Positions 12,334 through 25,083 of a stretch of 64,000 bases of DNA are shown here, piece by piece; the first letter of the stretch is position 1; the number at the start of each line of letters is the position of its first letter. The stretch is from Myxococcales bacterium (GTDB lineage Bacteria > Myxococcota_A > Polyangia > Haliangiales > Haliangiaceae), in NCBI GenBank assembly GCA_016717005.1, contig JADJUF010000008.1:139501-203500 (forward strand), read 5' to 3'. Made by a program: the position numbers and the translations under genes. Under the pieces are notes generated by a model. It was given only the letters and a program-made list of their open reading frames with translations, had not been told where the DNA came from and ran no database searches.

Positions 12334-13064
12334 AGGGGGGTGGGGATCCACAGGCCCAGCGCGAAGCTGGCGACCAGGTTGTTGGTGAGGCGGGTCTCGG
12401 CCGCGGCCTCCTGCACCGTGATCACGTCGCGCGCGTCGAAGCGCACCGTCAGCAGGCTGGTCGTGAACAGCTCGAGCGCGAACCCGGCGTCGAAGGTCGC
12501 GCCCTGGACGCTGTCGTGGATCAGGCGGCCGCCGCCGGCGTAGACCAGGAAGTCGCCGTGGACGATGTCGCCGCCCATCTTCATCTTGGTGTGGATCGGC
12601 GACCACACCAGGTTGGCCAGCGGCAGGTAGCCCATGCCCTTCTCGAACCGATCGTCGCCGAAGAAGTCGGCCAGCGGGCTGTCGAGGTCGAGCGCGACCG
12701 GGGTCAGCTCGAAGCCGAGCTCGAGGCCGAGATCCTCGGTGAACCAGAACCCGATCGCGCCGCCCGCGATCCACGACGACGACGTCAGGTCGCCGGCGTA
12801 GAGGCCGCCGCGGGCCATCAGCTCGACGTGGCCGCGCTTGGTGAACGCGCGCTTCTGGACGCCGCGCGGCCGCAGCGTCTGGCCGAGCTCGTCCTTGATC
12901 GACTGATCGAGGCACGATGGCAACGGCGCCTCCGACGGCGTCGCGGCGGCGGCGGCGGCGTCGGCCTCCGCGCGCGCCGGGTCGTCGGCGCGTGCGGGCG
13001 CGGTGGCCATGACCACCAGCGCCGATCCGACCATGGCGACGAGTCCCCTGCGGATGCGCAGCAC
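12330..13064 (-). CDS. Outer-membrane beta-barrel protein, GltA/GltB family (first gene of the operon)
   Basis: This 244-residue protein has an N-terminal signal (LVAMVGSALVVMATAPARA), a variable Ala-rich segment, then the same barrel plan as its neighbour (KRGHVELMARGGLYAGDL, LLTVRFDARDVITV, last strand VASFALGLWIP). It is the first gene of a ten-gene minus-strand operon. The GTG start (13064) is preceded by TACCGT at 13077-13072 with a 7-base gap, so the transcript may be leaderless. An alternative ATG lies ten codons in. Confidence 0.75.
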   Translation of the reverse strand: MLRIRRGLVAMVGSALVVMATAPARADDPARAEADAAAAAATPSEAPLPSCLDQSIKDELGQTLRPRGVQKRAFTKRGHVELMARGGLYAGDLTSSSWIAGGAIGFWFTEDLGLELGFELTPVALDLDSPLADFFGDDRFEKGMGYLPLANLVWSPIHTKMKMGGDIVHGDFLVYAGGGRLIHDSVQGATFDAGFALELFTTSLLTVRFDARDVITVQEAAAETRLTNNLVASFALGLWIPTPL

Positions 13065-13160
13065 TGCCGGGACGGTAGCGTGGCGCCCGGCGCGGGGTCA
13101 ACGCGCGGAGGCGCCGCGATCCATCGGGGGGCGCGGGCCACCGGTGGTACACTGGCGGCG
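13065..13160. promoter_or_regulatory. Divergent promoter region between the glt-type operon and its sigma54-type activator
   Basis: This 96-base gap separates divergently transcribed genes. On minus, TACCGT (13077-13072) stands seven bases before the GTG of the first barrel gene. On plus, TACACT (13148-13153) stands seven bases before the ATG of the activator. Both look like -10 elements of leaderless promoters. I do not see a convincing sigma54 -24/-12 element (TGGCA-N7-TTGC) here. Confidence 0.5.
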
Positions 13161-14522
<1,362 letters not shown>

Positions 14523-14796
14523 CGGCGCCGCTGGGCGAGCCGCTGGCGTTCCGCTGGCGGTCGTCGACGCCCACGTCGGCCCGGAGGAGCGCTCGGTCCG
14601 TCGCGATCGTCATCGCCGAGGGCCATGCGCGATGGTCGCGCGCGCGTGGCCCGCGCGTGAGCGCGACCTGGCGCGGGCGCTCAGGCAAGCCCACCGTACG
14701 CGCCGCCACGGGCCCGGGCTCGGCCGACGACCCGCGCCGCTGCCGGGCGCTGGGCGGCGCGCGCGCGTCGTCGGCGCCGCCGCGGGCGATCCGCGG

Positions 14797-16086
14797 CTAC
14801 CAGGCGGTCCGGAGGCCCAGCTGGACCTCGAACGCATCGAGCAGCTGGTTCGAGCTCAGGAACTGGGTGTCGCGGCCGCCGACGTTGGCGGCCTCGTCGT
14901 CGGCCGGGAGCTCGTCGAGCAAGTAGACGTCGGTCTTGAGGTTCCAGTCGACCCGATCGAACAGGCCCCAGACCTTCTTGTCGTCCTCGGCCACCGACAG
15001 GAGCGTCAGCTTGCCGCCGATGACGGCGTTGCGGACCGGCGACAGCTCGCGGTCGCCGGTGAAGTACGAGCCCGCGGTCGACTCGGTCTCGTAGAAGAAC
15101 GCGTCCTTGAAGAACGTCGCGGCGGTCTGCTGGTACGCGCGGGCCCGGACCCGCAAGAGCAGCGACGAGCCCATGTACTGCGAGTAGGCCAGCTCGACCG
15201 TGCCCGAGTTGATGCCCCAGTTGTCGGCGTAGGCGCGGCCGGACAGGTGCACGGCCGAGCGCAGCTTGGGCAGGTAGCGGTTGAGCTTGACCGACAGCGC
15301 GACGCGGGCGCGGGTGTCGGGGATGTGCTCCTGCGGCTCGTTGGGGCCGACCCGGACCCGGCGGTACGGGTTGGACTGGAAGCCGTCGAGGACCTGGCCG
15401 AACAGGCTGGCCTGGAGCACCATCGTCGGCGACAGGTTCTGGGTCACGGTCGCCTGGGCGGTGTCGATCGTGAGCTCGCGCCAGGTGGTCGTCACCAGCA
15501 TCGTCGCGTCGAGCGTGTCCTTGCCGAACACGCCGTAGTCCTTGGCGCACGGATCGGCGCCGGTCAGGGCGCGGCGCTCGAGCGGCTGCAGCTCGGCGTT
15601 GGCCTTGTCGCAGGCCTGATCCCGGGCGTGGCTGTAGCTGACCGCGAGGTTGGTGTTCTTGCCGGGCAGGTCGACCGCGCCCGAGCCGCCGACCGACAGC
15701 GACAGGTAGTCGCGCTCGACGCCGACGGTGCCCGACAGGCCCAGGCGCGAGCGCCGGCCCGCGAAGCCGAGCCCGAGCGTGCCGACGTGCCGGAGATCGG
15801 AGAACGTCGTGGCCGACGAGACCGCGTCGACCGCGTAGACCGCGGCGGTGGCGCCGGTGACCGCGTCGGCGGCGTAGCCGAGCGCGAGGGTGGTGTGGTC
15901 GCCGACGTCGACGCTGGCGTCGAGCTGCGGGTGGACGACCGTCAGGCCGCCCTGGCCGCCCTGGCGCTGCTCCTGGTACCACGTGGTGTTGACGTCGATG
16001 CCGTCGTCGGCGCGGGCCGGCGCCGCCCGCGCGGCGAGCAGCGCGGCCAGGCCCGCGAGCGCGGCGTGCGTGCGGGTCAGTTGCAC
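14797..16086 (-). CDS. DUF3570 family outer-membrane protein
   Basis: This 429-residue protein has a signal peptide (LAGLAALLAARAAPARADD). An extended beta-barrel sequence follows, with the DUF3570 hallmark start (WYQEQRQGGQGGLTVVHPQL) and repeated strands. It ends with QLGLRTAW, a terminal aromatic. GTG 16086 overlaps the upstream DUF4266 gene by ten bases. DUF3570 and DUF4266 proteins normally travel together, often with thioredoxin-like and ApbE-like proteins. Their exact role is unknown. Convergent with the activator; the 14523-14796 gap shows only short CCGCTGG-type repeats. Confidence 0.8.
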   Translation of the reverse strand: MQLTRTHAALAGLAALLAARAAPARADDGIDVNTTWYQEQRQGGQGGLTVVHPQLDASVDVGDHTTLALGYAADAVTGATAAVYAVDAVSSATTFSDLRHVGTLGLGFAGRRSRLGLSGTVGVERDYLSLSVGGSGAVDLPGKNTNLAVSYSHARDQACDKANAELQPLERRALTGADPCAKDYGVFGKDTLDATMLVTTTWRELTIDTAQATVTQNLSPTMVLQASLFGQVLDGFQSNPYRRVRVGPNEPQEHIPDTRARVALSVKLNRYLPKLRSAVHLSGRAYADNWGINSGTVELAYSQYMGSSLLLRVRARAYQQTAATFFKDAFFYETESTAGSYFTGDRELSPVRNAVIGGKLTLLSVAEDDKKVWGLFDRVDWNLKTDVYLLDELPADDEAANVGGRDTQFLSSNQLLDAFEVQLGLRTAW

Positions 16087-16301
16087 CCGCAGCCCCCGCC
16101 GCCGGCGCCGGCGCCGCCGGCCGCGCCCTCGCGGTTGGTCAGGACGTGATCGTCGGCCGCGGCCTCCTGGGGATCCCCGTCGAAGGCCATGACCGGATCG
16201 GCCAGGAACTCCTTCTCGTTGGGCCGCACCGCGTAGCGACCGCACGCGCTCAGGCCGGCCAGGATGGCGAGCGACACGACGAGGGCGGACAGGCGCAGCA
16301 T
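16077..16301 (-). CDS. DUF4266 family small lipoprotein
   Basis: This 74-residue lipoprotein has the signal LAILAGLSAC (Cys20). The mature part shows the DUF4266 pattern: a short acidic region (FLADPVMAFDGDPQEAAADD), an H near the middle, then a Gly-rich tail ending GGGGCGCN. The double Cys at the extreme C-terminus is typical of the family and may bind a metal or cofactor, which is unproven. It is the standard partner of DUF3570 and sits directly upstream of it. Confidence 0.8.
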   Translation of the reverse strand: MLRLSALVVSLAILAGLSACGRYAVRPNEKEFLADPVMAFDGDPQEAAADDHVLTNREGAAGGAGAGGGGCGCN

Positions 16302-16310
16302 GGTGGACCC

Positions 16311-17096
16311 CTAGAAGAAGATCGCGAGGCCGCCGGTGACCTCGTCGCCGGACTCGGAGCGGTTCTGGTCGAACAGCACCCAGCGGCGGTAGTCGGTGCG
16401 CAGGGTGATCTGCTTCTTGAACGTGATCTCGAAGCCACCGCCGGCGTCGAGCGCGGCCAGGGTCTCCTCGACGTCGGTGAAGTTGTCGGCCTTGGGCCGC
16501 AGGTGCGCGGCGCCGAGGCTCGCGTGCAGGAACGGCCCGATCGCCGCGCCCGGCGCCAGCCGCAGCGTCCAGCCGGCGCCGGCGAGGAACACGTCGGTCT
16601 GGGCCCGCGGCGACAGCCCGGCGAAGCCCTCGACCGCGAAGTAGCGGTCGAGCACGTAGGCTGGCCGCAACAGGAACAGGCCCTCGCGATCGAGCAGCCC
16701 GGCCGAGAACGAGATCTCGACGTCGGCGTAGGGCAGGGGCGACGGGCCCAGGATGGCGCGCCGGATGCTGCGGCCCATGCGCGTGAACACGCCGGCCGCC
16801 TCGTCGGGGCCGACCTCGAACGGGAACACCAGCTCGCCCAGGATCCAGCCGGTGGTGCCGTCCTCGAGGACGATCCGGTACCAGAAGCCGCGGGTGCCGC
16901 GCTCGACCACCTCGAACACCTCGCCGCGGCGCGCGTCGTAGATGTTGCGGTAGCTGCCGCCCGGCCCGGTGTAGACCGGCGCGTCCTGGGCGATCACCCG
17001 CAGGTAGGCGTCCGCGTCGGCGGCGCGGGCGCCGGCGACCGTCGCCAGCGCCGCGGCGGCCAGCGCGACCGCGAGCACGCGGCCGACGTCGGTCAT
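16311..17096 (-). CDS. SH3-domain outer-membrane beta-barrel protein
   Basis: This 261-residue protein has a signal peptide (VLAVALAAAALATVAGARA). A bacterial SH3 domain follows at ~30-95 (VYTGPGGSYRNIYDARRGE, WYRIVLEDGTTGWI), then a beta-barrel of ~160 residues ending GDEVTGGLAIFF. SH3 domains often bind peptidoglycan, so the protein may tie the barrel to the wall. ATG 17096 overlaps the upstream stop as TGATG. It shares an operon with DUF4266 and DUF3570. Confidence 0.75.
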   Translation of the reverse strand: MTDVGRVLAVALAAAALATVAGARAADADAYLRVIAQDAPVYTGPGGSYRNIYDARRGEVFEVVERGTRGFWYRIVLEDGTTGWILGELVFPFEVGPDEAAGVFTRMGRSIRRAILGPSPLPYADVEISFSAGLLDREGLFLLRPAYVLDRYFAVEGFAGLSPRAQTDVFLAGAGWTLRLAPGAAIGPFLHASLGAAHLRPKADNFTDVEETLAALDAGGGFEITFKKQITLRTDYRRWVLFDQNRSESGDEVTGGLAIFF

Positions 17097-17617
17097 CAGA
17101 ACCAGCCCTCGAACACCGCGACCGACGGGTCCGCGGCGGTGAACATGTCGCCGCCGCCGTGCGGATCTTCGCCGGTCAGCGGCTTGGTGAACAGCGAGCT
17201 GGCCTCGGGGGTGCCGCAGTTGAGGAAGCGGGTCACGACCTGGTAGTTGCGCGTGAAGTCGATCGGCTCGCTGACGTCGAGGCGCAGCGCCGAGCGTCCG
17301 TCGGTCTCGCCGTGGCAGCCGGCGCGCCCGACGCAGCTCTTGGCCATCTCGGGTTGGGCCAGGTACTCGGGCCAGATCCGGGTCCGGAAGTAGTCGGGCG
17401 ACGGCCGGCACACGCCCGGCTCCACCGGGTCGTCGCCGAGATCGACGGTGGGGCAGCCGGCGCTCGCGAGCACCGCCGCCGTGACGAGGCCGCTGACGGC
17501 GGCGGCGCGACCGGCGCGCACCCACGCCCGTCCGCCGGCCCGGGCAGGGACGCGGCGGCTGTCGGAGGCACGGCGACCAGCGCCCTCGGGCTGGGTCCGG
17601 ATGTCGGTGGCGACCAT
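17096..17617 (-). CDS. Lipoprotein with cytochrome-like CxxxxxCH motif
   Basis: The mature part of this 173-residue protein holds CVGRAGCHGE, like a c-type heme site but with five residues between the Cys rather than two, so it may not carry heme. It ends with the HGGGDMF...D pattern seen in planctomycete-type cytochrome-like domains. A lipoprotein signal (TAAVLASAGC) lies ~40 residues into the ATG 17617 frame, and GTG 17521 would give a normal signal length. TACGTT lies eight bases before ATG 17617, which supports the longer start. It is the first gene of the DUF3570/DUF4266 operon. Confidence 0.55.
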   Translation of the reverse strand: MVATDIRTQPEGAGRRASDSRRVPARAGGRAWVRAGRAAAVSGLVTAAVLASAGCPTVDLGDDPVEPGVCRPSPDYFRTRIWPEYLAQPEMAKSCVGRAGCHGETDGRSALRLDVSEPIDFTRNYQVVTRFLNCGTPEASSLFTKPLTGEDPHGGGDMFTAADPSVAVFEGWF

Positions 17618-17690
17618 CCGGCGTCAACGTATCGCGGACCGCCCCGGGTTGTCATGATCGCTCGCTCGGATTTCGCGCGGGCCGAGCCGC

Positions 17691-17720
17691 TTGCGGCGAT
17701 ATGGTGCGCGCGGTTACGCT
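17691..17720 (+). promoter_or_regulatory. Sigma70-type promoter of the AAA/TPR ATPase gene
   Basis: TTGCGG (17691-17696), an 18-base spacer, then TACGCT (17715-17720). GTG 17729 follows eight bases later, so transcription would start at or next to the start codon. This is the main reason for choosing GTG 17729 over ATG 17654. Confidence 0.5.
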
Positions 17721-17728
17721 CGCGGCTC

Positions 17729-20443
<2,715 letters not shown>

Positions 20444-20445
20444 CC

Positions 20446-21708
20446 ATGGACGACGACGAGCTGATGGGGCGGCTGGCGGCGGCGGTGCCGGTGGCCGCGC
20501 GCGAGGTCTGCGCCCGCCTGACCGAGGCCGGGTTCGAGGCGGTGACCGTCGGCGGCGCGATCCGCGACGTGCTCTTGGGGCGCACCGCCGGCGACTGGGA
20601 CGTCGCGACCAGCGCCCACCCCGACGAGGTGGTCGCGCTGTTCCCGCGCACGATCCCGACCGGCATCGCCCACGGCACCGTCACGGTCATGGCGGGCCGC
20701 GGCGCCGACCGGCTGCCGATCGAGGTCACGACCTACCGCGGCGACGGCGCGTACGTCGATGGGCGCCGGCCGACGTCGGTGGTGTTCGGCGTGCCGCTGG
20801 TCGAGGATCTCGCGCGGCGCGATCTGGTGGTCAACGCGATCGCCTACGACCCGGTCCATCGCCGGCTCCACGATCCGTTCGACGGCCGGGGCGATCTGGC
20901 GGCGCGGCGGCTGCGCGCGGTCGGCGATCCGGTCGCGCGCTTCACCGAGGACGGCCTGCGGGTCATGCGCGCGATCCGCTTCGCCGCGACGCTCGAGTTC
21001 GAGCTCGACGCCGCGACCGAGGCCGCGATCCCGGCGGCGCTGCCGTCGCTGGCCAAGGTGTCGCGCGAGCGGGTCAAGGTCGAGCTCGACAAGCTGGTGG
21101 GGGCGCGGCGGCCGGCGGCGGCGCTGGCGATCGCGCGGCGCACCGGCGTGCTGGCGCAGGAGCTACCGGAGGCGACCCTCGCCGACGACGCCTGGGCCGC
21201 GCGGGTGGCGTGGCTCGAGCGCGCGCCCGGGCCGGCGCGCCTGGCCGTGCTGGTGGCGGGCGTCGGCGACGCCGCGGCCGCGGCCGCCGCCGCCGATCGG
21301 GCGCTGCGCCGGCTCAAGGCCGCCAACGACGAGCGGGATCGGGTCGTGCGGCTGGTGCGGCTGGCGCGGCTCGACGACGGCGCCGAGCGGGTCGTGCGGC
21401 GGGCGCTGGCGGCCTGCGGGCGGGCCCACGCGCCGCTGGCGGCCGCGCTGTGGCAGGCCCGGGCCGAGGCTGGCGATCCCACCGCGGCGCCGGTGGCGAC
21501 CGCCGCCGCGCAGATCTTGACGCGCGGCGACGCGCTGGCGACCGGGGAGCTGGCGCTGACCGGCGCGGCGCTGATGACCGCGCTCGGCCTGGCGCCCGGG
21601 CCCGCGATCGGCCGGGCCCTCGCGGCGTGCCTCGACGCCGTGCTCGACGACCCCAGCCGCAACCAGACCGACGGGCTCGTCGAGCTGGCGCGCGCGGCGC
21701 TGGCCTGA
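20446..21708 (+). CDS. cca: CCA tRNA nucleotidyltransferase / poly(A) polymerase family
   Basis: This 420-residue protein has the class II nucleotidyltransferase signature GGAIRDVLLGRTAGDWDVAT at ~32-51, whose D..D aspartates bind metal, followed by ARRDLVVNAIAYD and RFTEDGLRVMRAIRFA. It adds or repairs CCA on tRNA 3' ends, or acts as poly(A) polymerase. I cannot tell which from sequence. ATG 20446 follows a GGAG site; a GTG at 20440 overlapping the ATPase stop is the alternative. Confidence 0.85.
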   Translation: MDDDELMGRLAAAVPVAAREVCARLTEAGFEAVTVGGAIRDVLLGRTAGDWDVATSAHPDEVVALFPRTIPTGIAHGTVTVMAGRGADRLPIEVTTYRGDGAYVDGRRPTSVVFGVPLVEDLARRDLVVNAIAYDPVHRRLHDPFDGRGDLAARRLRAVGDPVARFTEDGLRVMRAIRFAATLEFELDAATEAAIPAALPSLAKVSRERVKVELDKLVGARRPAAALAIARRTGVLAQELPEATLADDAWAARVAWLERAPGPARLAVLVAGVGDAAAAAAAADRALRRLKAANDERDRVVRLVRLARLDDGAERVVRRALAACGRAHAPLAAALWQARAEAGDPTAAPVATAAAQILTRGDALATGELALTGAALMTALGLAPGPAIGRALAACLDAVLDDPSRNQTDGLVELARAALA

Positions 21709-21765
21709 CGGCCGAGCGCAGGCCTACGCGGCGGGAGGCCGGGAGTTTCGCGTCCTGGGTGGGGG

Positions 21766-21793
21766 CCCTCATCGGGGCTTGCCCCGATGGGGG
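21766..21793. terminator. Hairpin terminator between convergent genes
   Basis: CATCGGGGC (21770-21778) pairs with GCCCCGATG (21781-21789) across a two-base TT loop, and CCCT/GGGG extends it outward with a wobble pair. It stands between the ends of cca (plus) and the acyl-CoA synthetase gene (minus), so it may serve both strands. There is no T-run on either side, so intrinsic termination is likely rather than certain. Confidence 0.55.
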
Positions 21794-21820
21794 AGGGTTC
21801 GGCGACGAATCCTCTGGAAC

Positions 21821-23233
21821 TCAGCGGAGCCGGATCTCGGCGTCGACGACGATCGTGTCGCCGCGGCTGGCGGCCACGACGATGCGCCCGAGGATCAGCT
21901 CGCCGATCACGTCGGCGTGATCGACCGCGAGGTGCGACGCGCGCCGCAGGACGTTGGCGAGGCCGACGCGATCGGGCTCGTCCTCGCCGGCGCGGGTCGC
22001 GACCAGCACGGCGGCCAGGGCGGTGGCGTCGGCGAGGCGCAGCGGCGCCGGCGCGGCCTCGGGCGGCTGGCCGGCCAGCTCGACGATCAGCGTCGGGCCG
22101 AGGTGCGGCAGGTGGGTGACGCGGGCCCGGACCTCGCGGCCGGGCGGTGGGCTGGCGCGGACGATGACCGCGCCGCGATCGAGCGCCTGGCCGGCCCGGC
22201 CCAGCACGCTGGCGAACGCGCGGCGGACGTCGGCGGCGCTGGTCAGCCCGCGCTCGACCGGACAGCCGTCGGGCTCGCCGAGCACGTCGGGGCCCCAGGG
22301 CTTCACGTCGACGGGGAAGCCGGCCTTGGTCGCGACCCGGAGCGCCGCGGACGGCGAGGTCGCGACCGCCTGGCGCGTGATCGGCACGCCGTACGCGGAC
22401 AGGAGCACCTTGGTCTCGTGGTCGCCGAGCCGGCGATCGCCGGGCTCGATCTTGGCGAGCTGTCGCTCGAGCCGGTCCTCGTCGACCTCGAGCTCGGCCC
22501 GGGCCGAACGCCCGGCCGGGCCCAGGCCCAGCCGCGCGCGCTCGCGGGCGCGGCCGACGGTGGTCAGGGCGGTCAGCGCCGGGCGCAGGCCGACCAGCGC
22601 GCCCGGTGGCGCCAGCGCCAGCAGCTCGGCCCGCTCGCACAGCGGCACCCGCACCGCCGGCAGCGGCGACGCGTCGTCGCGCCACGCGCCGCGGGCGATC
22701 AGCACCGCGTCGGTCGGGGCCAGATCGTCGTCGGTCGCGGTCCAGCTCGGGCGCCGGCCGTCGTCGCCCGGCAGCGCCCGCGCGGTGGTCGCGAGGTAGC
22801 CGGCCTCGTCGGCGACCACCGCGACCCGGGCGCCGGCCGGCGCGCGGTGCGCGGCCAGCAGCGCCAGCGCCTCGATCCACGCGTCGGGATCCGCGAACAC
22901 CGCGGCGCCGTCGGCGCGCAGGTGGGCCAGGGCGGCGGCGGTCTCGAGCCGCGGGCGCGCCACCCGCGCCAGGACGATCAGCGGTCGGCCCGCGGCCGCG
23001 CCGGCTCGGGCCGCGTCACGCAGCGCCGCCGCCGCCGCCGGTTCGCCCTCGATCCACGCGCCGCCGACCGCGTCGCCGGCGACCGCCGCGGCCAGGCCGT
23101 CGAGCTCGGCGCTGACCGGCCCGGGCAGGCCGCGCGCGCGCACGCTCGCGTCGATCACCGCGAACACCTCGGGCGACGCGCCGGCGATCACCACCGGGCG
23201 TCCGACCGCGAGCGCCAGCGCGGGGCGGGTCAC
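21821..23233 (-). CDS. ADP-forming acyl/acetyl-CoA synthetase-like protein (ATP-grasp)
   Basis: This 470-residue protein carries a C-terminal ATP-grasp domain like the beta part of ADP-forming acetyl-CoA synthetases (LLSAYGVPITRQAVATSPSA, then KAGFPVDVKPWGPDVLGEPD). Its N-terminal half resembles the CoA-ligase flavodoxin-like domain (VVADEAGYLATTA), but the usual N-terminal CoA-binding Rossmann module is short or missing. It would link an acyl-CoA to ATP formation, or it has lost activity. GTG 23233 overlaps the etfB stop, so it is the third gene of an etfA-etfB operon. Confidence 0.7.
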   Translation of the reverse strand: MTRPALALAVGRPVVIAGASPEVFAVIDASVRARGLPGPVSAELDGLAAAVAGDAVGGAWIEGEPAAAAALRDAARAGAAAGRPLIVLARVARPRLETAAALAHLRADGAAVFADPDAWIEALALLAAHRAPAGARVAVVADEAGYLATTARALPGDDGRRPSWTATDDDLAPTDAVLIARGAWRDDASPLPAVRVPLCERAELLALAPPGALVGLRPALTALTTVGRARERARLGLGPAGRSARAELEVDEDRLERQLAKIEPGDRRLGDHETKVLLSAYGVPITRQAVATSPSAALRVATKAGFPVDVKPWGPDVLGEPDGCPVERGLTSAADVRRAFASVLGRAGQALDRGAVIVRASPPPGREVRARVTHLPHLGPTLIVELAGQPPEAAPAPLRLADATALAAVLVATRAGEDEPDRVGLANVLRRASHLAVDHADVIGELILGRIVVAASRGDTIVVDAEIRLR

Positions 23234-24030
23234 GGCGCGGGCTCGGGCGCCGGGGGATCCGCCGACGCGGGATGATGCTGCGCGGGCTCCGGCGGCGCAC
23301 CGTCGTCGAGGATGTGCTCGGCGCGCAGGCGCGCGACGAGGTCGCCGGCGCTGGCCAGGATCGTCGCCTGGCGGGCGCCGCGCAGCGGGCGCAGCCGGCC
23401 CGCCAGCGCGCGGCGCGGGCTCAGGCGGCGCGCGTCGAGGCCGAGATCCTCGAGCTCCCAGGCGGCGATCGCCTGCGCCGAGGCCGGCGGCGCCGGGGTG
23501 GCGTCGTCGCGGCCGCGGACCGGCGGGGCCGCCATCGCCAGCACGAGCGGCGCCGCGACGCGCAGCGTGAGCACCTGCGCGCCGGCGCCGTGGGCGATCT
23601 CGATCGCGCCGTCGACGACCCGCGCGGTCCGGACCCCGGTGACGTGGGCGACCCCGAGCAGCTCGGCCACGGCCGGCCCGATCGCGCCGACCCGCTCGTC
23701 GACGGAGCGGTCGCCGCACACGACCACGTCGGCGCCGATCTTCTTGATCGCGGCCGCCAGGATCTCGGCCAGGCCCAGGTAGTCGAGGTCGTCGAAGCCC
23801 TCGCCGCTGATCCGCACGGCGCGCGCGCAGCCGGCCCGCAGCGCCATGGCCAGGACCCGATCCTCGCGCCGAGCCGGGCCGACCGCGAGCGCGACCGCGT
23901 CGGCCTGGCGCTGGTGCGCGAGCCCGAGGCCGGCGACCAGGGCGCCGCGCTCGCACGGACCCAGCACCTGATCCTCGTCGTGCTGCCCCGGGTGGGCCTG
24001 CGCGCGCCGCAGCAGGATCGCGACGGTCAC
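23230..24030 (-). CDS. etfB: Electron transfer flavoprotein subunit beta-like
   Basis: The core of this 266-residue protein matches EtfB: DLDYLGLAEILAAAIKKIGA, then VVCGDRSVDERVGAIGPAVA, then HVTGVRTARV. The N-terminal strand is short and the C-terminus carries an extra Pro/Glu/Ala tail (ends PAPEPAP). EtfAB accepts electrons from acyl-CoA dehydrogenases and passes them to the quinone pool. GTG 24030 overlaps the etfA stop as GTGA. Confidence 0.75.
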   Translation of the reverse strand: MTVAILLRRAQAHPGQHDEDQVLGPCERGALVAGLGLAHQRQADAVALAVGPARREDRVLAMALRAGCARAVRISGEGFDDLDYLGLAEILAAAIKKIGADVVVCGDRSVDERVGAIGPAVAELLGVAHVTGVRTARVVDGAIEIAHGAGAQVLTLRVAAPLVLAMAAPPVRGRDDATPAPPASAQAIAAWELEDLGLDARRLSPRRALAGRLRPLRGARQATILASAGDLVARLRAEHILDDGAPPEPAQHHPASADPPAPEPAP

Positions 24031-25004
24031 GACGCCTCCAGCGCGGTGAGGAGGGCCGGGACCAGGTCCTCGAGCGCGCCGACCAGGCCCCAGCGGGCCG
24101 ACTTGAAGATCGGCGCGCGCGGGTCGCGATCGAGCGCGACGATCTCGGCGTCGACCGACACCGCGCCCAGGTGCGCGCTCGAGCCCGACGCGCCGCACAC
24201 GACGTAGAGATCGGGATGGACCGCGCGCGCGCCGACGCCGATCTCGCGGTCGGCCGCGACCACGCCGCGCTCGCACGCGGCCCGGGTGCCGGCCAGCTCG
24301 GCGCCGAGCCGCGCGGCCAGGGCCTGGACCAGGGGCAGGGTCGCGGCGCTGACGCCGCCGCCGGCGACCACGATGATCCGGGCGCCGGCGAGGACGTCGC
24401 CGAGATCGGGCCGCTCGTCGAGCACCACCGGCGCAGGCCCGGCCGCGCCGTCGAGCGTCAGCGTCACCAGCTCGGCCTCGTCGCCGCCGGCCGCGGGCGG
24501 GCGATCGGCCGACAGGGTGATCACCGCGACCTGCTCGAGCTCGTCGAGCTGGACCCGCCGCCACAGCTCGCCGTCGTAGACCGGGCGGGCCAGCACGACC
24601 TCGCCGCGGGGGCCGGCCTCGACCACGGGATCGGCCAGGAACACCGCGCCCAGGCGGGCGGCGAGGCGGGCGGCGATGTCGCGGCCACCGGCGTCGGAGC
24701 CCAGCACCACGAGGCTCGGGTGGATGAGCTCGCAGACCTGCGCGAGCGCGTCGCCGCGGGTCATCCACAGCGCTGGCCGCACCGGGGCAGGCACCAGCAG
24801 GACCCGGTCGGCGCCGCCCCGGCCGAGGTCGGCCGTGAGCTCCTGAGCCGCGGTGCCGATCTCGCCTCCGGGCGGCACCCACGCAACCGCGTAGAGCGCG
24901 CCGCCGAGGCTCGAGGAGATCCGCCGACCCTCGCCGAGGATCGCACGCGCGGCGTCGGTCGGTCGCCCGTCGGCCACTTCGGTATGGACGAGGACACACG
25001 CCAC
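24027..25004 (-). CDS. etfA: Electron transfer flavoprotein subunit alpha-like
   Basis: The C-terminal FAD-binding part of this 325-residue protein is clear: DLYVVCGASGSSAHLGAV, then EIVALDRDPRAPIFKSARWG, then VPALLTAL. The conserved Q of the usual IQH motif is replaced (SAHL), and the VVGAGRG-like start reads IIVVAGGGVS. It is therefore a divergent member. GTG 25004 is the likely start, with TAGCGT nine bases upstream. It is the first gene of the etfA-etfB-ACD-like operon. Confidence 0.78.
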   Translation of the reverse strand: MACVLVHTEVADGRPTDAARAILGEGRRISSSLGGALYAVAWVPPGGEIGTAAQELTADLGRGGADRVLLVPAPVRPALWMTRGDALAQVCELIHPSLVVLGSDAGGRDIAARLAARLGAVFLADPVVEAGPRGEVVLARPVYDGELWRRVQLDELEQVAVITLSADRPPAAGGDEAELVTLTLDGAAGPAPVVLDERPDLGDVLAGARIIVVAGGGVSAATLPLVQALAARLGAELAGTRAACERGVVAADREIGVGARAVHPDLYVVCGASGSSAHLGAVSVDAEIVALDRDPRAPIFKSARWGLVGALEDLVPALLTALEAS

Positions 25005-25083
25005 CGTGGACGGACGCTACCGGCCGGCGCCCCAGGGGTCAAGATTCGCGACGGCCGTCAGACCCAGCCCGTAGCGTCGACCC

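Noticed and set aside
17654..17728. ATG 17654 as the start of the AAA/TPR ATPase gene
   Set aside because: A promoter with TTGCGG-18-TACGCT lies inside that extension and points to GTG 17729; the extension has no conserved character.
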